From NCBI GenBank assembly GCA_964384335.1, contig CAYLKN010000002.1:1-64000 (forward strand): a DNA stretch of 64,000 nt, in the 5' to 3' direction. Position 1 is the stretch's first letter, and every line of letters begins with the position of its first letter. Under the pieces are notes generated by a model. The model saw only the letters and a list, made by a program, of their open reading frames with translations, searched no databases and was not told the DNA's origin. Position numbers and translations under genes: made by a program. The stretch is from JAUICS01 sp964384335. Lineage in GTDB: Bacteria; Pseudomonadota; Alphaproteobacteria; Micavibrionales; Micavibrionaceae. Positions 52,182-61,948 of this stretch are shown piece after piece.

Positions 52182-54632
52182 CTATTTGTCGTTTGCAACC
52201 TTTTTCGGCTGGTCATAAAGCTCATCATCGCTTTCCGCGCCTGCTTCCAGGCGGCCGGAAGACTGTGTAAGAGGCATTACAAGAGTAACGCTCGCACCCT
52301 TCATGTTACGCCATCCATCCGTTTTTTTAAGATCTTCAAATACACCCAAAACAAGGGAGCCTTTATGATCGTCCATAATTTTCTTCACAATTGCGAGGCC
52401 GAGGCCGGTTCCTTTTTCCCGCATGGTTACATATGGCTCCATCAATCTGGATACATCCTCACCTTTCGGAAATCCAAGACCGTTATCGGTGACACTAATC
52501 ATCGCCTCATCCTTTTCATTGGTGGCCAGCATAACATCAATATGACCCGGTTCTGCATGACCATGTGCCGCCTTATCCCTCGTCATTCTTGCCTGAACGG
52601 AATCTATGGCGTTTTGAATGATATTTGTCAACGCCTGCCGGATCTGCTGGGAGTCGCACATAACGAAAAGGGCATCCGCCTTTACATCAAGCCCAATTTT
52701 ATTGAAATGAATATCTTTATGCGCCTCTTCCTGCAATATCAGGACTTCCTTGATAATAGATGTTACGTTTTCCTGTTTAAGCTGCGGCTGCGGCATGCGG
52801 GCAAATGAAGAAAATTCATTTACCATATGCCCGATGTCGCCGACATGTCTGATAATTGTTCCGATACACTTTTTGAAGGTTTCCTGCTCGGTCGTAATCT
52901 GGGACAGATATTTTCTTTGTAAACGCTCCGCCGATAATTGAATTGGGGTCAGGGGATTCTTGATTTCGTGAGCGATACGTCTTGCCACATCAGCCCACGC
53001 GGCTTTTCTTTGTGCAACCAGCAATTCGCTGATGTCATCAAAAGTTATAACGGCATTGTATTCCCGTTCATCAATTTTCTCGACTGCAATCCTGACCAGC
53101 AAAGTTTTTTGATTGTTGTCAGGCGCATGGTAGCGCATTTGCTGTTCCAATATCTTTTGCGGTCTGGCGTAAGCCTCTTTCAGCATTTCGTCCACACCTG
53201 GGATGATTTCAGACACCGGTTTTTGAAGTATTGACGACTTGTCTACGCCAAAAACATCTGCTGCGGAATTATTGGCAAGCAAAATCCTTCCGTCCTGATC
53301 AACGCCAACGATTCCGGAGCTTACACCGGCCAAGACCGTTTCTATAAATCGTCGTCGCTCATCTATCTGTCTGTTTGCATTCAACAGTTCATTCTGGTGC
53401 TGCTGTAACTGCGTCGTCATACGGTTGAAGGAACGGGACAGATAATCAAACTCCTCCAGATCGTGGTTTTCCGGAACCCTGGCTGTCATATCGCCGGCGC
53501 GCATTCTTTCCGCCGCAGAAACAATGGAGGAAATCGGAGCAACCAGTTTTCTTGCAAAAACCAGCCCGAACCATATTGCCACTATCAGAAGGAGGAAAGC
53601 AACAACCAGATAAATCATGATAAACGCAACCTGCAGATCGGTGCGCTTGCCTTCCAGTTTCATATAATATTCGGTTGCCTCTCGGGTTCTGTCCACATGG
53701 CTTACCACCTTTGGATCCAGCATCCTGCCGACATAAAGATAAGTATCCATGAAATTGTCAAGTTTGACCAGGCCGCGGACCCTGTCATCACTTGCCCCGC
53801 GCATGACGGAAACTTCACCGCTGTTTGCTTCAAGTAAGGCATATTCCGGAACCGATTCAAATTCGAGTGCGAATGTGAACCCCGAGCTGGCAAGAATTTT
53901 ACCCTGTCCGTCAAATACAACCGCTTCCGAAAGATCGCGCAAAAATGACTGGGTTCTCAGCACTTTTTCCAGAGCATCACGGTTTTGAAGCAATATCGTT
54001 GCCTGTCTGCCCAGATCGTTGGCCATTGCAAGCGCATCGGCCTTGATAACCTGAACATGTTCATTGAGATAAGCGGTTGCGACAGCCTGAGATTCCTCGA
54101 CTGCCGTCCTGACTTGTCCGCTGAACCAGCTTTGAATGCCGAAATGAAAAAGAAAGGCGGACAAAATCGCCATTAATATGGCCGGCGTCACCGCAAGAAG
54201 ACTGAACAGATAAACCAGTCGAATCTGAAGTTTTGATCCCGCAAGTCCCTGGCGCCAGTTATTGTAAACACCGACAAGTCTCCTGGCCAGCAGGACAGCA
54301 AGCACAAGAAGGATTACAAGATCGACGTTTAAAAGCCAGATAACCGCATCAGGATTTCCGGCAAAGGCCTCGGATTCCGTAAGGGCCCAGTATGTTGCAA
54401 ACCCGCTTACTATACCCGCAAACAACAGTACGACTACCGCCTTGTTCAGGATCTTTGATAAGGCTTCCGACTCCCCGACAACAAGAAACTTCAGAAAATC
54501 TTTAATTTTTATGCCGATGGATTTAAAAAATCCTATTTTTGCAGGGACAGGATAACTAAAGTTTTCGTCCCGGTTATTACCAGAGTTATTGCTGTTGAAA
54601 CCAGTTTCCACATTTCTTACGGAATGATCCAT
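52182..54632 (-). CDS. ntrY: Membrane histidine kinase NtrY
   Basis: The 816-residue sensor has four hydrophobic segments (about residues 60-170, and a further one near 340-365). A periplasmic sensing loop, a HAMP domain (SAAERMRAGDMTARVPENHD), a PAS domain (about 430-540), HisKA with DVARRIAHEIKNPLTPIQLS, and HATPase with NIIQNAIDSVQ and GTGLGLAIVKKIM follow. It phosphorylates NtrX, linking nitrogen, redox and envelope state. It is divergent from ispDF. Confidence 0.95.
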   Translation of the reverse strand: MDHSVRNVETGFNSNNSGNNRDENFSYPVPAKIGFFKSIGIKIKDFLKFLVVGESEALSKILNKAVVVLLFAGIVSGFATYWALTESEAFAGNPDAVIWLLNVDLVILLVLAVLLARRLVGVYNNWRQGLAGSKLQIRLVYLFSLLAVTPAILMAILSAFLFHFGIQSWFSGQVRTAVEESQAVATAYLNEHVQVIKADALAMANDLGRQATILLQNRDALEKVLRTQSFLRDLSEAVVFDGQGKILASSGFTFALEFESVPEYALLEANSGEVSVMRGASDDRVRGLVKLDNFMDTYLYVGRMLDPKVVSHVDRTREATEYYMKLEGKRTDLQVAFIMIYLVVAFLLLIVAIWFGLVFARKLVAPISSIVSAAERMRAGDMTARVPENHDLEEFDYLSRSFNRMTTQLQQHQNELLNANRQIDERRRFIETVLAGVSSGIVGVDQDGRILLANNSAADVFGVDKSSILQKPVSEIIPGVDEMLKEAYARPQKILEQQMRYHAPDNNQKTLLVRIAVEKIDEREYNAVITFDDISELLVAQRKAAWADVARRIAHEIKNPLTPIQLSAERLQRKYLSQITTEQETFKKCIGTIIRHVGDIGHMVNEFSSFARMPQPQLKQENVTSIIKEVLILQEEAHKDIHFNKIGLDVKADALFVMCDSQQIRQALTNIIQNAIDSVQARMTRDKAAHGHAEPGHIDVMLATNEKDEAMISVTDNGLGFPKGEDVSRLMEPYVTMREKGTGLGLAIVKKIMDDHKGSLVLGVFEDLKKTDGWRNMKGASVTLVMPLTQSSGRLEAGAESDDELYDQPKKVANDK

Positions 54633-54703
54633 TCACACTCGGCCTTGTTTAAAACTCTTATAGTGAGTAAAGAATACTTATATCACAATACTGTTCATTT
54701 GCT

Positions 54704-55912
54704 ATGGAAAGTAAGTTATCACAACAAGAAGACATATATAAAGCTATAATTCTCGCAGGGGGTTCCGGTCAACGTTTCCAGGATGATATCCCCAAACAAT
54801 ATCACTTTTTGGGCGAGTATACAGTTCTTGAACATGCCTTAACCCCATTTCTGGAAGACAGTGAATGCAACGAAATCATTCTTGTTATAAATCCAGAACA
54901 TCAGAATTACATCCCTCAAAAAATTAAAATCCATAAGAAGGTAAAAATAGCATCCTGTGGAAAAACCAGATTCCAAAGTTTTTTAAATGGTCTGGAGAGT
55001 TTGTCTGAACCTGAACATGATGTGCCGGTTCTGGTTCATGACGCGGCAAGGCCTTTTCTGGAGACGGACCTTGTTTCAGCCGCACAGAATGCCGTTAGAA
55101 AATACGGAGCCGCCGCGTTATCCGTTCCCGTTGCCGATACTTTACGGTATGGCGTCAGTGCTGAGGAAGGAGCTTTCTATGCAGAAAAGGTTGAAAGAAA
55201 CAGTTTAAGGGCACTGCAAACGCCGCAGGGAGCCATGTACTCGATCTTCTTTCAGGCACGCGACAGATGGCTAAAAAACAACTCATCAGATGACTTTCCT
55301 GATGAAACATTATTTATTGAGTCTGCAGGATTCAAAGCCGCAATACTCACTGGATCAAGAAAAAACTTTAAGATCACAACACAAGACGATATTATAACTG
55401 CAAAAACTATGATTAAACCTGCCCTTTCCGAGATAAAAACCTGCATGGGATATGATATCCATGCCTATGAAAACCAGTCAGAAAATACGATTATAAAGAT
55501 CGGAGGTATTGATATTCAGCATACACACGCCATCCGGGCGCATTCAGATGGGGATGTTGTTTTACACGCGCTGACCGATGCCCTTCTTGGCCTGACATCA
55601 TCCGGAGATATCGGGGATCATTTCCCGCCTGATAACAAACAATGGAAAAACGCGGACAGTATGATTTTTGTTAGGAAAGCTCTGAGTATTCTTAATGAGA
55701 AAGGGGGCAAGATAAGCAATGCAGATATTACGGTGGTATGCGAAAAGCCAAAGATCAGAGGCTACCGGAACCGCATCGAGGAAAACATTGCGCAAATGCT
55801 TGACATCCAAAAGGATAAAGTGAGTTTGAAGGCCACGACTGCGGAGAAATTGGGAACTCTTGGCAGGGGTGAGGGGATAGAGGCCACCGTCATATGCACC
55901 GCATCATTTTAA
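54704..55912 (+). CDS. ispDF: Bifunctional IspD/IspF isoprenoid enzyme
   Basis: The 402-residue fusion carries two steps of the MEP pathway. IspD (about 1-235) has AIILAGGSGQRFQDDIPKQY and HDAARPF. IspF (about 245-402) shows MGYDIHAYE, AHSDGDVVLHALTDALLGLT, GDIGDHFPPD and TTAEKLGTLGRGEGIEAT. The fusion is typical of alphaproteobacteria. pgpA follows after 15 bp, so they are likely co-transcribed. Confidence 0.96.
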   Translation: MESKLSQQEDIYKAIILAGGSGQRFQDDIPKQYHFLGEYTVLEHALTPFLEDSECNEIILVINPEHQNYIPQKIKIHKKVKIASCGKTRFQSFLNGLESLSEPEHDVPVLVHDAARPFLETDLVSAAQNAVRKYGAAALSVPVADTLRYGVSAEEGAFYAEKVERNSLRALQTPQGAMYSIFFQARDRWLKNNSSDDFPDETLFIESAGFKAAILTGSRKNFKITTQDDIITAKTMIKPALSEIKTCMGYDIHAYENQSENTIIKIGGIDIQHTHAIRAHSDGDVVLHALTDALLGLTSSGDIGDHFPPDNKQWKNADSMIFVRKALSILNEKGGKISNADITVVCEKPKIRGYRNRIEENIAQMLDIQKDKVSLKATTAEKLGTLGRGEGIEATVICTASF

Positions 55913-55927
55913 AGATTATTGGCCGTT

Positions 55928-56404
55928 ATGAAATTTATACAAAACATAAAAAACAAAGGAGCAATAACACTCGCCACATGGTTTGGCAGTGGCTATTTAA
56001 AGCCTGCGCCGGGAACATGGGGCAGTCTTGCGGCAATCCCCCCGGGCATTGGCCTTTATGCTGTCTCCGGTCCACCGGGATTACTGGCAGGCGTGATTTT
56101 AATAAGCCTCGCCGGGTATTACGCATCTGTCCTTTACTGCCAAAACCGAAACGTGACCGGGGACCCGAAGGAAATCGTCATTGATGAAGTCGCCGGCCAG
56201 TGGATCGCATTAATTCCCGCCGGACTGAATATCTGGCTTGTCATTTTGGCGTTCGCCCTTTTCAGATTTTTCGATATTGTTAAGGTCTGGCCGGCAAATC
56301 TGATAGACAGAAAACTAAAGAGCCCTCTTGGAATAATGCTTGATGACATTGTCGCAGGAATTTATGCTGCCGTTTTCGTTGTTCTTTTCAGGAGTTTTTT
56401 ATGA
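55928..56404 (+). CDS. pgpA: Phosphatidylglycerophosphatase A
   Basis: The 158-residue membrane enzyme makes phosphatidylglycerol. ATWFGSGYLKPAPGTWGSLA and VIDEVAGQWIALI are the family signatures, with three to four membrane helices. The ATG at 55928 is chosen over an upstream TTG; neither has a good ribosome site, which suggests coupling to ispDF. Its stop overlaps the next gene by four bases. Confidence 0.94.
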   Translation: MKFIQNIKNKGAITLATWFGSGYLKPAPGTWGSLAAIPPGIGLYAVSGPPGLLAGVILISLAGYYASVLYCQNRNVTGDPKEIVIDEVAGQWIALIPAGLNIWLVILAFALFRFFDIVKVWPANLIDRKLKSPLGIMLDDIVAGIYAAVFVVLFRSFL

Positions 56405-56892
56405 GTTTCCTGCCCCGGACATTGCAACTTGCCGAAAACGTGGTCAAAGTCATGACCATACGGGCAAAAACACTTGTCACTGTTGAATCCTGCACGGGCG
56501 GCCTGATTGCGGCTGCTATCACCGAAATACCCGGGGCCTCAGACATATTTGATTGCGGCCTTGTCACGTATTCCAACCGGGTCAAGAGTGATCTGGTTAA
56601 AGTCCGACCGGAAACACTTGAAGAATATGGAGCGGTCAGCCCGCAAACGGCCCGCGAAATGATGAAAGGCGGATTAGTACTTTCAAATGCGGATTTCGGG
56701 GTTTCAGTAACCGGAATTGCAGGCCCCGGCGGTGGAAGTGAAAACAAGCCGGTCGGGCTTGTCTACATAGCCTGCGGAGACCATGACAAAGTTATAGTTG
56801 AGGAAAACCGATTTACGGGGACCCGTGAGGAAATTCGTGAAGCCACGGTAAATAAAGCACTGGAAATGATTATGGACGGTATCGGATCATGA
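56401..56892 (+). CDS. CinA C-terminal-domain amidohydrolase
   Basis: The 163-residue protein is the stand-alone CinA C-terminal domain, which acts as a nicotinamide-nucleotide amidase (PncC) recycling NMN. It shows TVESCTGGLIAAAITEIPGA, ASDIFDCGLVTYSNRVK and VSVTGIAGPGGGSENKPVGL. It overlaps pgpA and the next gene by four bases each, so the run from ispDF to 58217 looks like one operon. Confidence 0.92.
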   Translation: MSFLPRTLQLAENVVKVMTIRAKTLVTVESCTGGLIAAAITEIPGASDIFDCGLVTYSNRVKSDLVKVRPETLEEYGAVSPQTAREMMKGGLVLSNADFGVSVTGIAGPGGGSENKPVGLVYIACGDHDKVIVEENRFTGTREEIREATVNKALEMIMDGIGS

Positions 56893-58217
56893 AAACTGTT
56901 CTTGCGCATATGCAACAGGTAAAACCGGTTTACTGGGCATTTGCAGCATCGATCATAATCGCATTTTTCTTTCCCAGATCAGCGGCTTATATATCGCTTT
57001 TAATTCTTGTTGTTGCCGCAATCGAGACAAGATCTTTTCATTTAAACCAGTCCGTTAAAGGATTTCTTTTACAAATCAGTCCTTTGATCTTTTTTTCGCT
57101 TGTCACCGCAGGATTATCAGCAGCAAGCATTTTCTGGAGCGTTGATAAAGAGCTTAGTGAGGAAAGATCTTTAAAGTTGTTAGTAATAATATCTGGTCAC
57201 CTCATTGTTTTTTATATGCTTTATCTAAAGCTTTTTCAGTTTAACAATCCTCTTGAAAACGGCGCCGCCAGTCACCCCGGAAATACCGAACCTTTTAAAG
57301 GAACTGTCCTGATCACCGCAGTAATTTCAGTGTTACTGGTTATGTTTTCAATGGATTATCTGTTGAATACGCCGGTCGCCGAGTATCTTCTGAAACTGTC
57401 CGGTAAAGACGATCGCATTTTTGAATCGAAAGCCCTGTTTCTATCGGAGCTTAACTCAAATATGATCGTTTTGTTCTTGCTCTTTCTACCCTGTGTTATC
57501 TGGCTTTTCGTCCGCAGGAATTTCATTTGGCTTGGAATAACAGCTGCCGCGCTGCTTGCCTGTGCATTACTTACAAACAGCGAAAGCTTCATTATCGGAC
57601 TGATTATAAGCTCCCTGACTATAACCGGATACTTGATACTGGGCAGAGCCGTTATTTTTCTCAGCGCCGCAGCACTGGTGATATTCCTGCTGTCTTTTCC
57701 CTGGGTTATTCAGTTTGTGTTCGAAAACCGTTTTGGCATACTGGAACATCATGAGAACCAATTCAGTCCGATAAAACGTCTGATTATATGGAATTCAACC
57801 GCTGAACTTGCACTTGAAAAACCCCTGTTCGGCCATGGAATAAATACATTCCGGGATCAGACGATTCCTTTCAATTTTGGAGGACATGATACAAAACAAT
57901 ATTTGCATCCTCATAACGGATTTGCCCAGATTTGGTATGAATTCGGTATTTTCGGAGCGCTTTTATTCTCTGCAGCCATTGGGCATTTTTACTACAGAAT
58001 TTCAAAAACGGAACTGCGTTATACACGGCTGCTTTACATCACCGTAGCGAATGCCTTTGCATCTCTTGTTATTGTATCCTACGGCCTTTGGCAAAGCTGG
58101 TGGATCGGGATGATGTTCTTTGTTAGTTTTCTTACGCTTATCTTCGGAAATACCTTAAATCAACAAAAGAAACTTCATAATTATGTTGAAGATGAAGGGG
58201 TTACGGACATATCCTGA
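56889..58217 (+). CDS. O-antigen ligase family membrane protein
   Basis: The 442-residue protein has ten or more hydrophobic segments and the Wzy_C/WaaL-type region: RLIIWNSTAELALEKPLFGH, GHGINTFRDQ and YLHPHNGFAQIWYEFGIFGA. Such proteins join O-antigen or other sugars to lipid A core or to proteins. The active His is likely in LHPHN. No glycan cluster surrounds it. The stop lies 37 bases inside the convergent gene. Confidence 0.85.
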   Translation: MKTVLAHMQQVKPVYWAFAASIIIAFFFPRSAAYISLLILVVAAIETRSFHLNQSVKGFLLQISPLIFFSLVTAGLSAASIFWSVDKELSEERSLKLLVIISGHLIVFYMLYLKLFQFNNPLENGAASHPGNTEPFKGTVLITAVISVLLVMFSMDYLLNTPVAEYLLKLSGKDDRIFESKALFLSELNSNMIVLFLLFLPCVIWLFVRRNFIWLGITAAALLACALLTNSESFIIGLIISSLTITGYLILGRAVIFLSAAALVIFLLSFPWVIQFVFENRFGILEHHENQFSPIKRLIIWNSTAELALEKPLFGHGINTFRDQTIPFNFGGHDTKQYLHPHNGFAQIWYEFGIFGALLFSAAIGHFYYRISKTELRYTRLLYITVANAFASLVIVSYGLWQSWWIGMMFFVSFLTLIFGNTLNQQKKLHNYVEDEGVTDIS

Positions 58218-58660
58218 ACTGCAGCATTATCACCGTAAAGCTCTTTGGCCCGCGTTTCAAAGGCATCAACCATCCTTCTTACTGCTTCGTTGAAAAAAAT
58301 ACCCATAAGACTTTGAAAAAAGGGATTTTTAAATTCAAAATCAACATAAAAATCTATAATACACGATCCATCCTCTTCCCTTATAAACTTCCAGTGATTG
58401 GAGAGGTAGCGCATGGGCCCGTCAAGGTACTCAACTCTGATATGCCCGGGATATTCGAGGGTAACCTTGGATGTAAATTTTTCCCTTACCATTTTATATC
58501 CGATGATAAGATCGGAATAGATTACATTGTCCTGACGTTTCTTAATCCGGCTTGCAATACACCACGGCAGAAATTCAGGATATTTTTCAACTTCCGCCAC
58601 CAGCGTAAAAAGCTGCTCAGGCGTATAGGGCAAATGTTTTTTTTCAGCGTGCGTAGGCAT
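58181..58660 (-). CDS. COQ10/RatA family (START-like) protein
   Basis: The 159-residue single START-like domain protein shows LPYTPEQLFTLVAEVEKYPE, FLPWCIASRI and DFEFKNPFFQSLMGIFFNEA. It is the COQ10 group: quinone-binding in respiration, or RatA-like ribosome association in E. coli. Its usual alphaproteobacterial place is beside lipA, as here (21 bp after lipA on the same strand). The quinone role is the likelier inference. Confidence 0.9.
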   Translation of the reverse strand: MPTHAEKKHLPYTPEQLFTLVAEVEKYPEFLPWCIASRIKKRQDNVIYSDLIIGYKMVREKFTSKVTLEYPGHIRVEYLDGPMRYLSNHWKFIREEDGSCIIDFYVDFEFKNPFFQSLMGIFFNEAVRRMVDAFETRAKELYGDNAAVQDMSVTPSSST

Positions 58661-58681
58661 AATAAAAATAAATATAGGGCT

Positions 58682-59647
58682 TTATTCAGCGGCTTGAAGA
58701 GACAGCTTTGAAAGGCGCACTTGCCTTAATTTCTGAAAATCCTCTTCTGCGTGATAAGATGACCGTGTAAGCGGAGATGCAGAAACCATCAGGAAACCCT
58801 TTGCCCTTGCCATTTTTTCAAGGACACTGAACTCTTCAGGCGTCCAGAAATGCATGACAGGCGCATGTTTCGGGGTTGGCTGAAGATACTGGCCGATAGT
58901 CATAAAATCAATATCCGCTGAGCGCATGTCATCCATCACCTGGCTGATTTCCTCCTTTGTTTCACCAAGGCCGACCATAATGCCCGATTTGGTAAAAATT
59001 TTTGAATCTAGTTCCTTCACACGCTCAAGCACCCTCAAGGATGTATAATATCTTGAACCCGGACGGATTGAAGGATAAAGACGCGGCACAGTTTCAAGGT
59101 TATGGTTAAAAACATCCGGGGACGCCTCAGTTACCGTATCAACGGCCCTGTGCTTACCTTTAAAATCCGGTGTCAGAATTTCGATTGTCGTATCCGGACT
59201 TTTGGTTCGTATGGCCCTTATGGTTTTGACGAAATGCTCCGCCCCGCCATCCTCGATATCGTCGCGGTCAACGGATGTAATTACAACATGGCGCAAACCC
59301 ATTCGCTGAACGGCGACGCCCACCCGCAACGGCTCCAGTGTATCCAGTTTATCAGGTTTTCCAGTGGCAACATTACAGAATGCACAGGCCCGTGTGCAGA
59401 CCTCACCCATAATCATAAAGGTTGCATGTTTTTTGTTCCAGCATTCGCCGACATTGGGACAGCCCGCCTCTTCACACACTGTGGTCAGTTTATGCTGGCG
59501 AACAATATTTTTTGTTTCCTCGTAAACCTTCCCCTGAGGAGCCTTTACCTTAATCCACGGTGGCTTTTTCCCCATCGGCCGGTCAGGGTTTTTCTGTTTC
59601 TCACGGTGACGTCTCGCCGGATCGAGGAGGTCCTTGTTATAAGTCAT
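58682..59647 (-). CDS. lipA: Lipoyl synthase
   Basis: The 321-residue radical SAM enzyme inserts two sulfurs into octanoyl groups on lipoyl domains. The auxiliary cluster cysteines are in CEEAGCPNVGEC; the radical SAM cluster is CTRACAFC. It serves the pyruvate dehydrogenase E2 encoded 2.5 kb upstream. Between lipA and lpdA a VapBC pair interrupts the otherwise standard order. Confidence 0.96.
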   Translation of the reverse strand: MTYNKDLLDPARRHREKQKNPDRPMGKKPPWIKVKAPQGKVYEETKNIVRQHKLTTVCEEAGCPNVGECWNKKHATFMIMGEVCTRACAFCNVATGKPDKLDTLEPLRVGVAVQRMGLRHVVITSVDRDDIEDGGAEHFVKTIRAIRTKSPDTTIEILTPDFKGKHRAVDTVTEASPDVFNHNLETVPRLYPSIRPGSRYYTSLRVLERVKELDSKIFTKSGIMVGLGETKEEISQVMDDMRSADIDFMTIGQYLQPTPKHAPVMHFWTPEEFSVLEKMARAKGFLMVSASPLTRSSYHAEEDFQKLRQVRLSKLSLQAAE

Positions 59648-59724
59648 TTAGGTACCAAATGTTATTTCTTAAAATTAAACTATCTGAAATTTACGCCTTT
59701 ATAAATGATTATACATCACAAGTT

Positions 59725-60090
59725 TTACTGCGGCACAACAATATCACCCCATTCGGGCTTGAAATCCTTAATGTCCCTGGTCACAAGCACGCCGTTATAG
59801 GCGTTCGCGGTGGCGTAAATCATGGCATCGGGAAATTTAAGACCATATTTCTTACGGTTAAGCAATGTCCGCTCCACAATACCCTCGTCAGGATAAATAA
59901 CCTCAAACGTGTCCTTCAGAAACCGCCGCGCCGTTGGCTCCTTATACTCAGGTATTCCCGTCATAAACTCAATCCACGTGATCATACTGACAAGGCGCAC
60001 GGTATAACTTTTAATGGCTTTTGCCGCAACCGGATCCTCCCGCGAGAAGTCAATCAGGACATTCGTGTCAAAAACGGCGAAGTCGCTCAT
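59725..60090 (-). CDS. vapC: VapC-type PIN-domain toxin
   Basis: The 121-residue PIN ribonuclease has acidic residues in VFDTNVLIDF, MITWIEFMTG and FPDAMIYATANAYNGVLVTR, giving the four-acid active site. VapC toxins cleave tRNA or rRNA. The gene starts three bases after its antitoxin gene. Confidence 0.92.
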   Translation of the reverse strand: MSDFAVFDTNVLIDFSREDPVAAKAIKSYTVRLVSMITWIEFMTGIPEYKEPTARRFLKDTFEVIYPDEGIVERTLLNRKKYGLKFPDAMIYATANAYNGVLVTRDIKDFKPEWGDIVVPQ

Positions 60091-60093
60091 CCT

Positions 60094-60420
60094 TTAACGC
60101 TCATCCTGCTCTTTTTTTATGAAAGTCGATCCTGCGGAATCATGCATATTCCATCTGGAGTAATCCAGATCACGCTGATTCCATTCAGAACGTGTCCGGT
60201 TTTGATAGCCGACGCCGTCAAGGCCATCAAACGCATCCGGTGTCTCTTTCAGGAAGCCGAAATAATCATCGATTCCTTTATCGATATCGCCTTGCCTTTT
60301 TTCGATATAATCACGCACAGCCCTGCGAACCAGTTCGGCACGTGACACATTTTCCTTTTTGGTGATCGCATCAAGCATTTTGATTTGATCGTCGGGCAAA
60401 TCAACGATCGTACGCATCAC
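60094..60420 (-). CDS. vapB: Ribbon-helix-helix antitoxin (VapB-like)
   Basis: The 108-residue antitoxin has an N-terminal RHH DNA-binding fold, MMRTIVDLPDDQIKMLDAIT and ENVSRAELVRRAVRDYIEKR. The acidic C-terminal part wraps the toxin in this family. It precedes vapC with a three-base gap, forming the usual antitoxin-first operon. Confidence 0.9.
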   Translation of the reverse strand: MMRTIVDLPDDQIKMLDAITKKENVSRAELVRRAVRDYIEKRQGDIDKGIDDYFGFLKETPDAFDGLDGVGYQNRTRSEWNQRDLDYSRWNMHDSAGSTFIKKEQDER

Positions 60421-60532
60421 TCCCTCCCTTTAAATACTGCATATTATTTACAATTATAGATAAATGATAACGTTATCACTACAAGATGTCAATGACGGAG
60501 TCAAAAGACAAAGCCTTTAAAACCAGATCCAA

Positions 60533-61936
60533 TCAGGTATGAATTACTTTACCGTATGCATCCAGAACGCTTTCGTGCATCATCTCTGACAAAGTGGGAT
60601 GTGGAAAGACAGTGTGCATTAATTCCGCCTCAGTGGTTTCAAGCTTTTTTCCGATTGCATAACCCTGGATCAACTCAGTCACTTCCGCACCTATCATGTG
60701 CGCGCCAAGAAGCTCACCCGTTTTTTCATCGAAGAGGGTTTTCACAAGACCTTCAGGCTCACCCATCGCAATTGCCTTACCATTGCCGATATAGGGAAAG
60801 CGCCCGACTTTCAGGCTATAGCCTTTTTCTCTTGCCTGTGATTCAGTAAGGCCGATACTGGCCACTTGCGGCATACAATATGTGCACCCGGGTATATCAT
60901 CCTTGTGAAGCGGGTGAACGTCATTGCGTCCGGCAATCTTTTCAACACAGATAATGCCTTCATGGCTGGCCTTATGCGCCAGCCAGGGCGCACCCACAAC
61001 ATCACCGATGGCATAGATGCCGGGCTCATCCGTACGAAGCCACTCATCAACAACGATATGGTTTTTTTCAGTTTTGACTTTCGTATTCTCAAGACCGATA
61101 TTTTCGACATTTCCGACAATGCCAACCGCCATAATGACACGATCAACCGTCACGGTTTCGAGTTTTCCTTTTTCCTCATAAGAGATCTTAACGCTGTCCT
61201 TGTTCTTTTTCAGATCAGATATCTTTGTTGCCGTGTGAATGTGGATACCTTGTTTTTCAAATGTTTTCCGGGCAAATGCAGAGATTTCTTCATCCTCGGC
61301 CGGAAGAATACGGTCAACCACTTCAAATACATGAACGTCTGCACCCATATTCCTGTAAAAACTGGCAAATTCTATGCCGATCGCTCCGGATCCTACAACG
61401 GCAACCGATTTCGGCATGGTTTCCGGCACCATGGCCTCCTTATAGGTCCAGACCAGATTACCATCCGGCTCCATGCCGGGCAGGACCCGCGCCCGCGCCC
61501 CGGTGGCAAGAATAATATGCTTTGAAGAGAGCTCCTCAATTTTTTTTCCATCCTTTTCTACCTGCAGCTTTCCTTTGCCGGCAAGTTTTCCAAACCCGTC
61601 AAAAACTGTCACTTTATTCTTCTTTAACAGGTGCTTAACCCCCGAAGATAACTGACCGGCTACTTTACGGGACCGCTCAACCACTTTTTTAATATCAAAG
61701 CTGTAATCCTTGACCTGAAATCCGAAATCCGAGATATGCCCAAGCAAATGGGAGATTTCACTTGAACGAAGCAGGGCCTTTGTCGGAATACAGCCCCAGT
61801 TCAGACAGATACCGCCCAGATGTTCAGCCTCCACCAAAGCCGTTTTCATACCAAGCTGGCTGGCACGAATTGCCGCAACGTAACCGCCCGGGCCGCCGCC
61901 CACAACAATCAAATCAAAAGTTTTTTCCGTCATCAT
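60533..61936 (-). CDS. lpdA: Dihydrolipoyl dehydrogenase (E3)
   Basis: The 467-residue flavoenzyme reoxidises dihydrolipoamide. FAD site VVGGGPGGYVAAIRASQLG, redox disulfide CLNWGC in GGICLNWGCIPTKALL, NAD site VVGSGAIGIEFASF, and the C-terminal HTVFPHPTLSEMMHE base are present. It completes the pyruvate dehydrogenase set with pdhB and pdhC. The 209-bp gap to pdhC is unusually long for this operon. Confidence 0.96.
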   Translation of the reverse strand: MMTEKTFDLIVVGGGPGGYVAAIRASQLGMKTALVEAEHLGGICLNWGCIPTKALLRSSEISHLLGHISDFGFQVKDYSFDIKKVVERSRKVAGQLSSGVKHLLKKNKVTVFDGFGKLAGKGKLQVEKDGKKIEELSSKHIILATGARARVLPGMEPDGNLVWTYKEAMVPETMPKSVAVVGSGAIGIEFASFYRNMGADVHVFEVVDRILPAEDEEISAFARKTFEKQGIHIHTATKISDLKKNKDSVKISYEEKGKLETVTVDRVIMAVGIVGNVENIGLENTKVKTEKNHIVVDEWLRTDEPGIYAIGDVVGAPWLAHKASHEGIICVEKIAGRNDVHPLHKDDIPGCTYCMPQVASIGLTESQAREKGYSLKVGRFPYIGNGKAIAMGEPEGLVKTLFDEKTGELLGAHMIGAEVTELIQGYAIGKKLETTEAELMHTVFPHPTLSEMMHESVLDAYGKVIHT

Positions 61937-61948
61937 TTCTCCCTTTTC

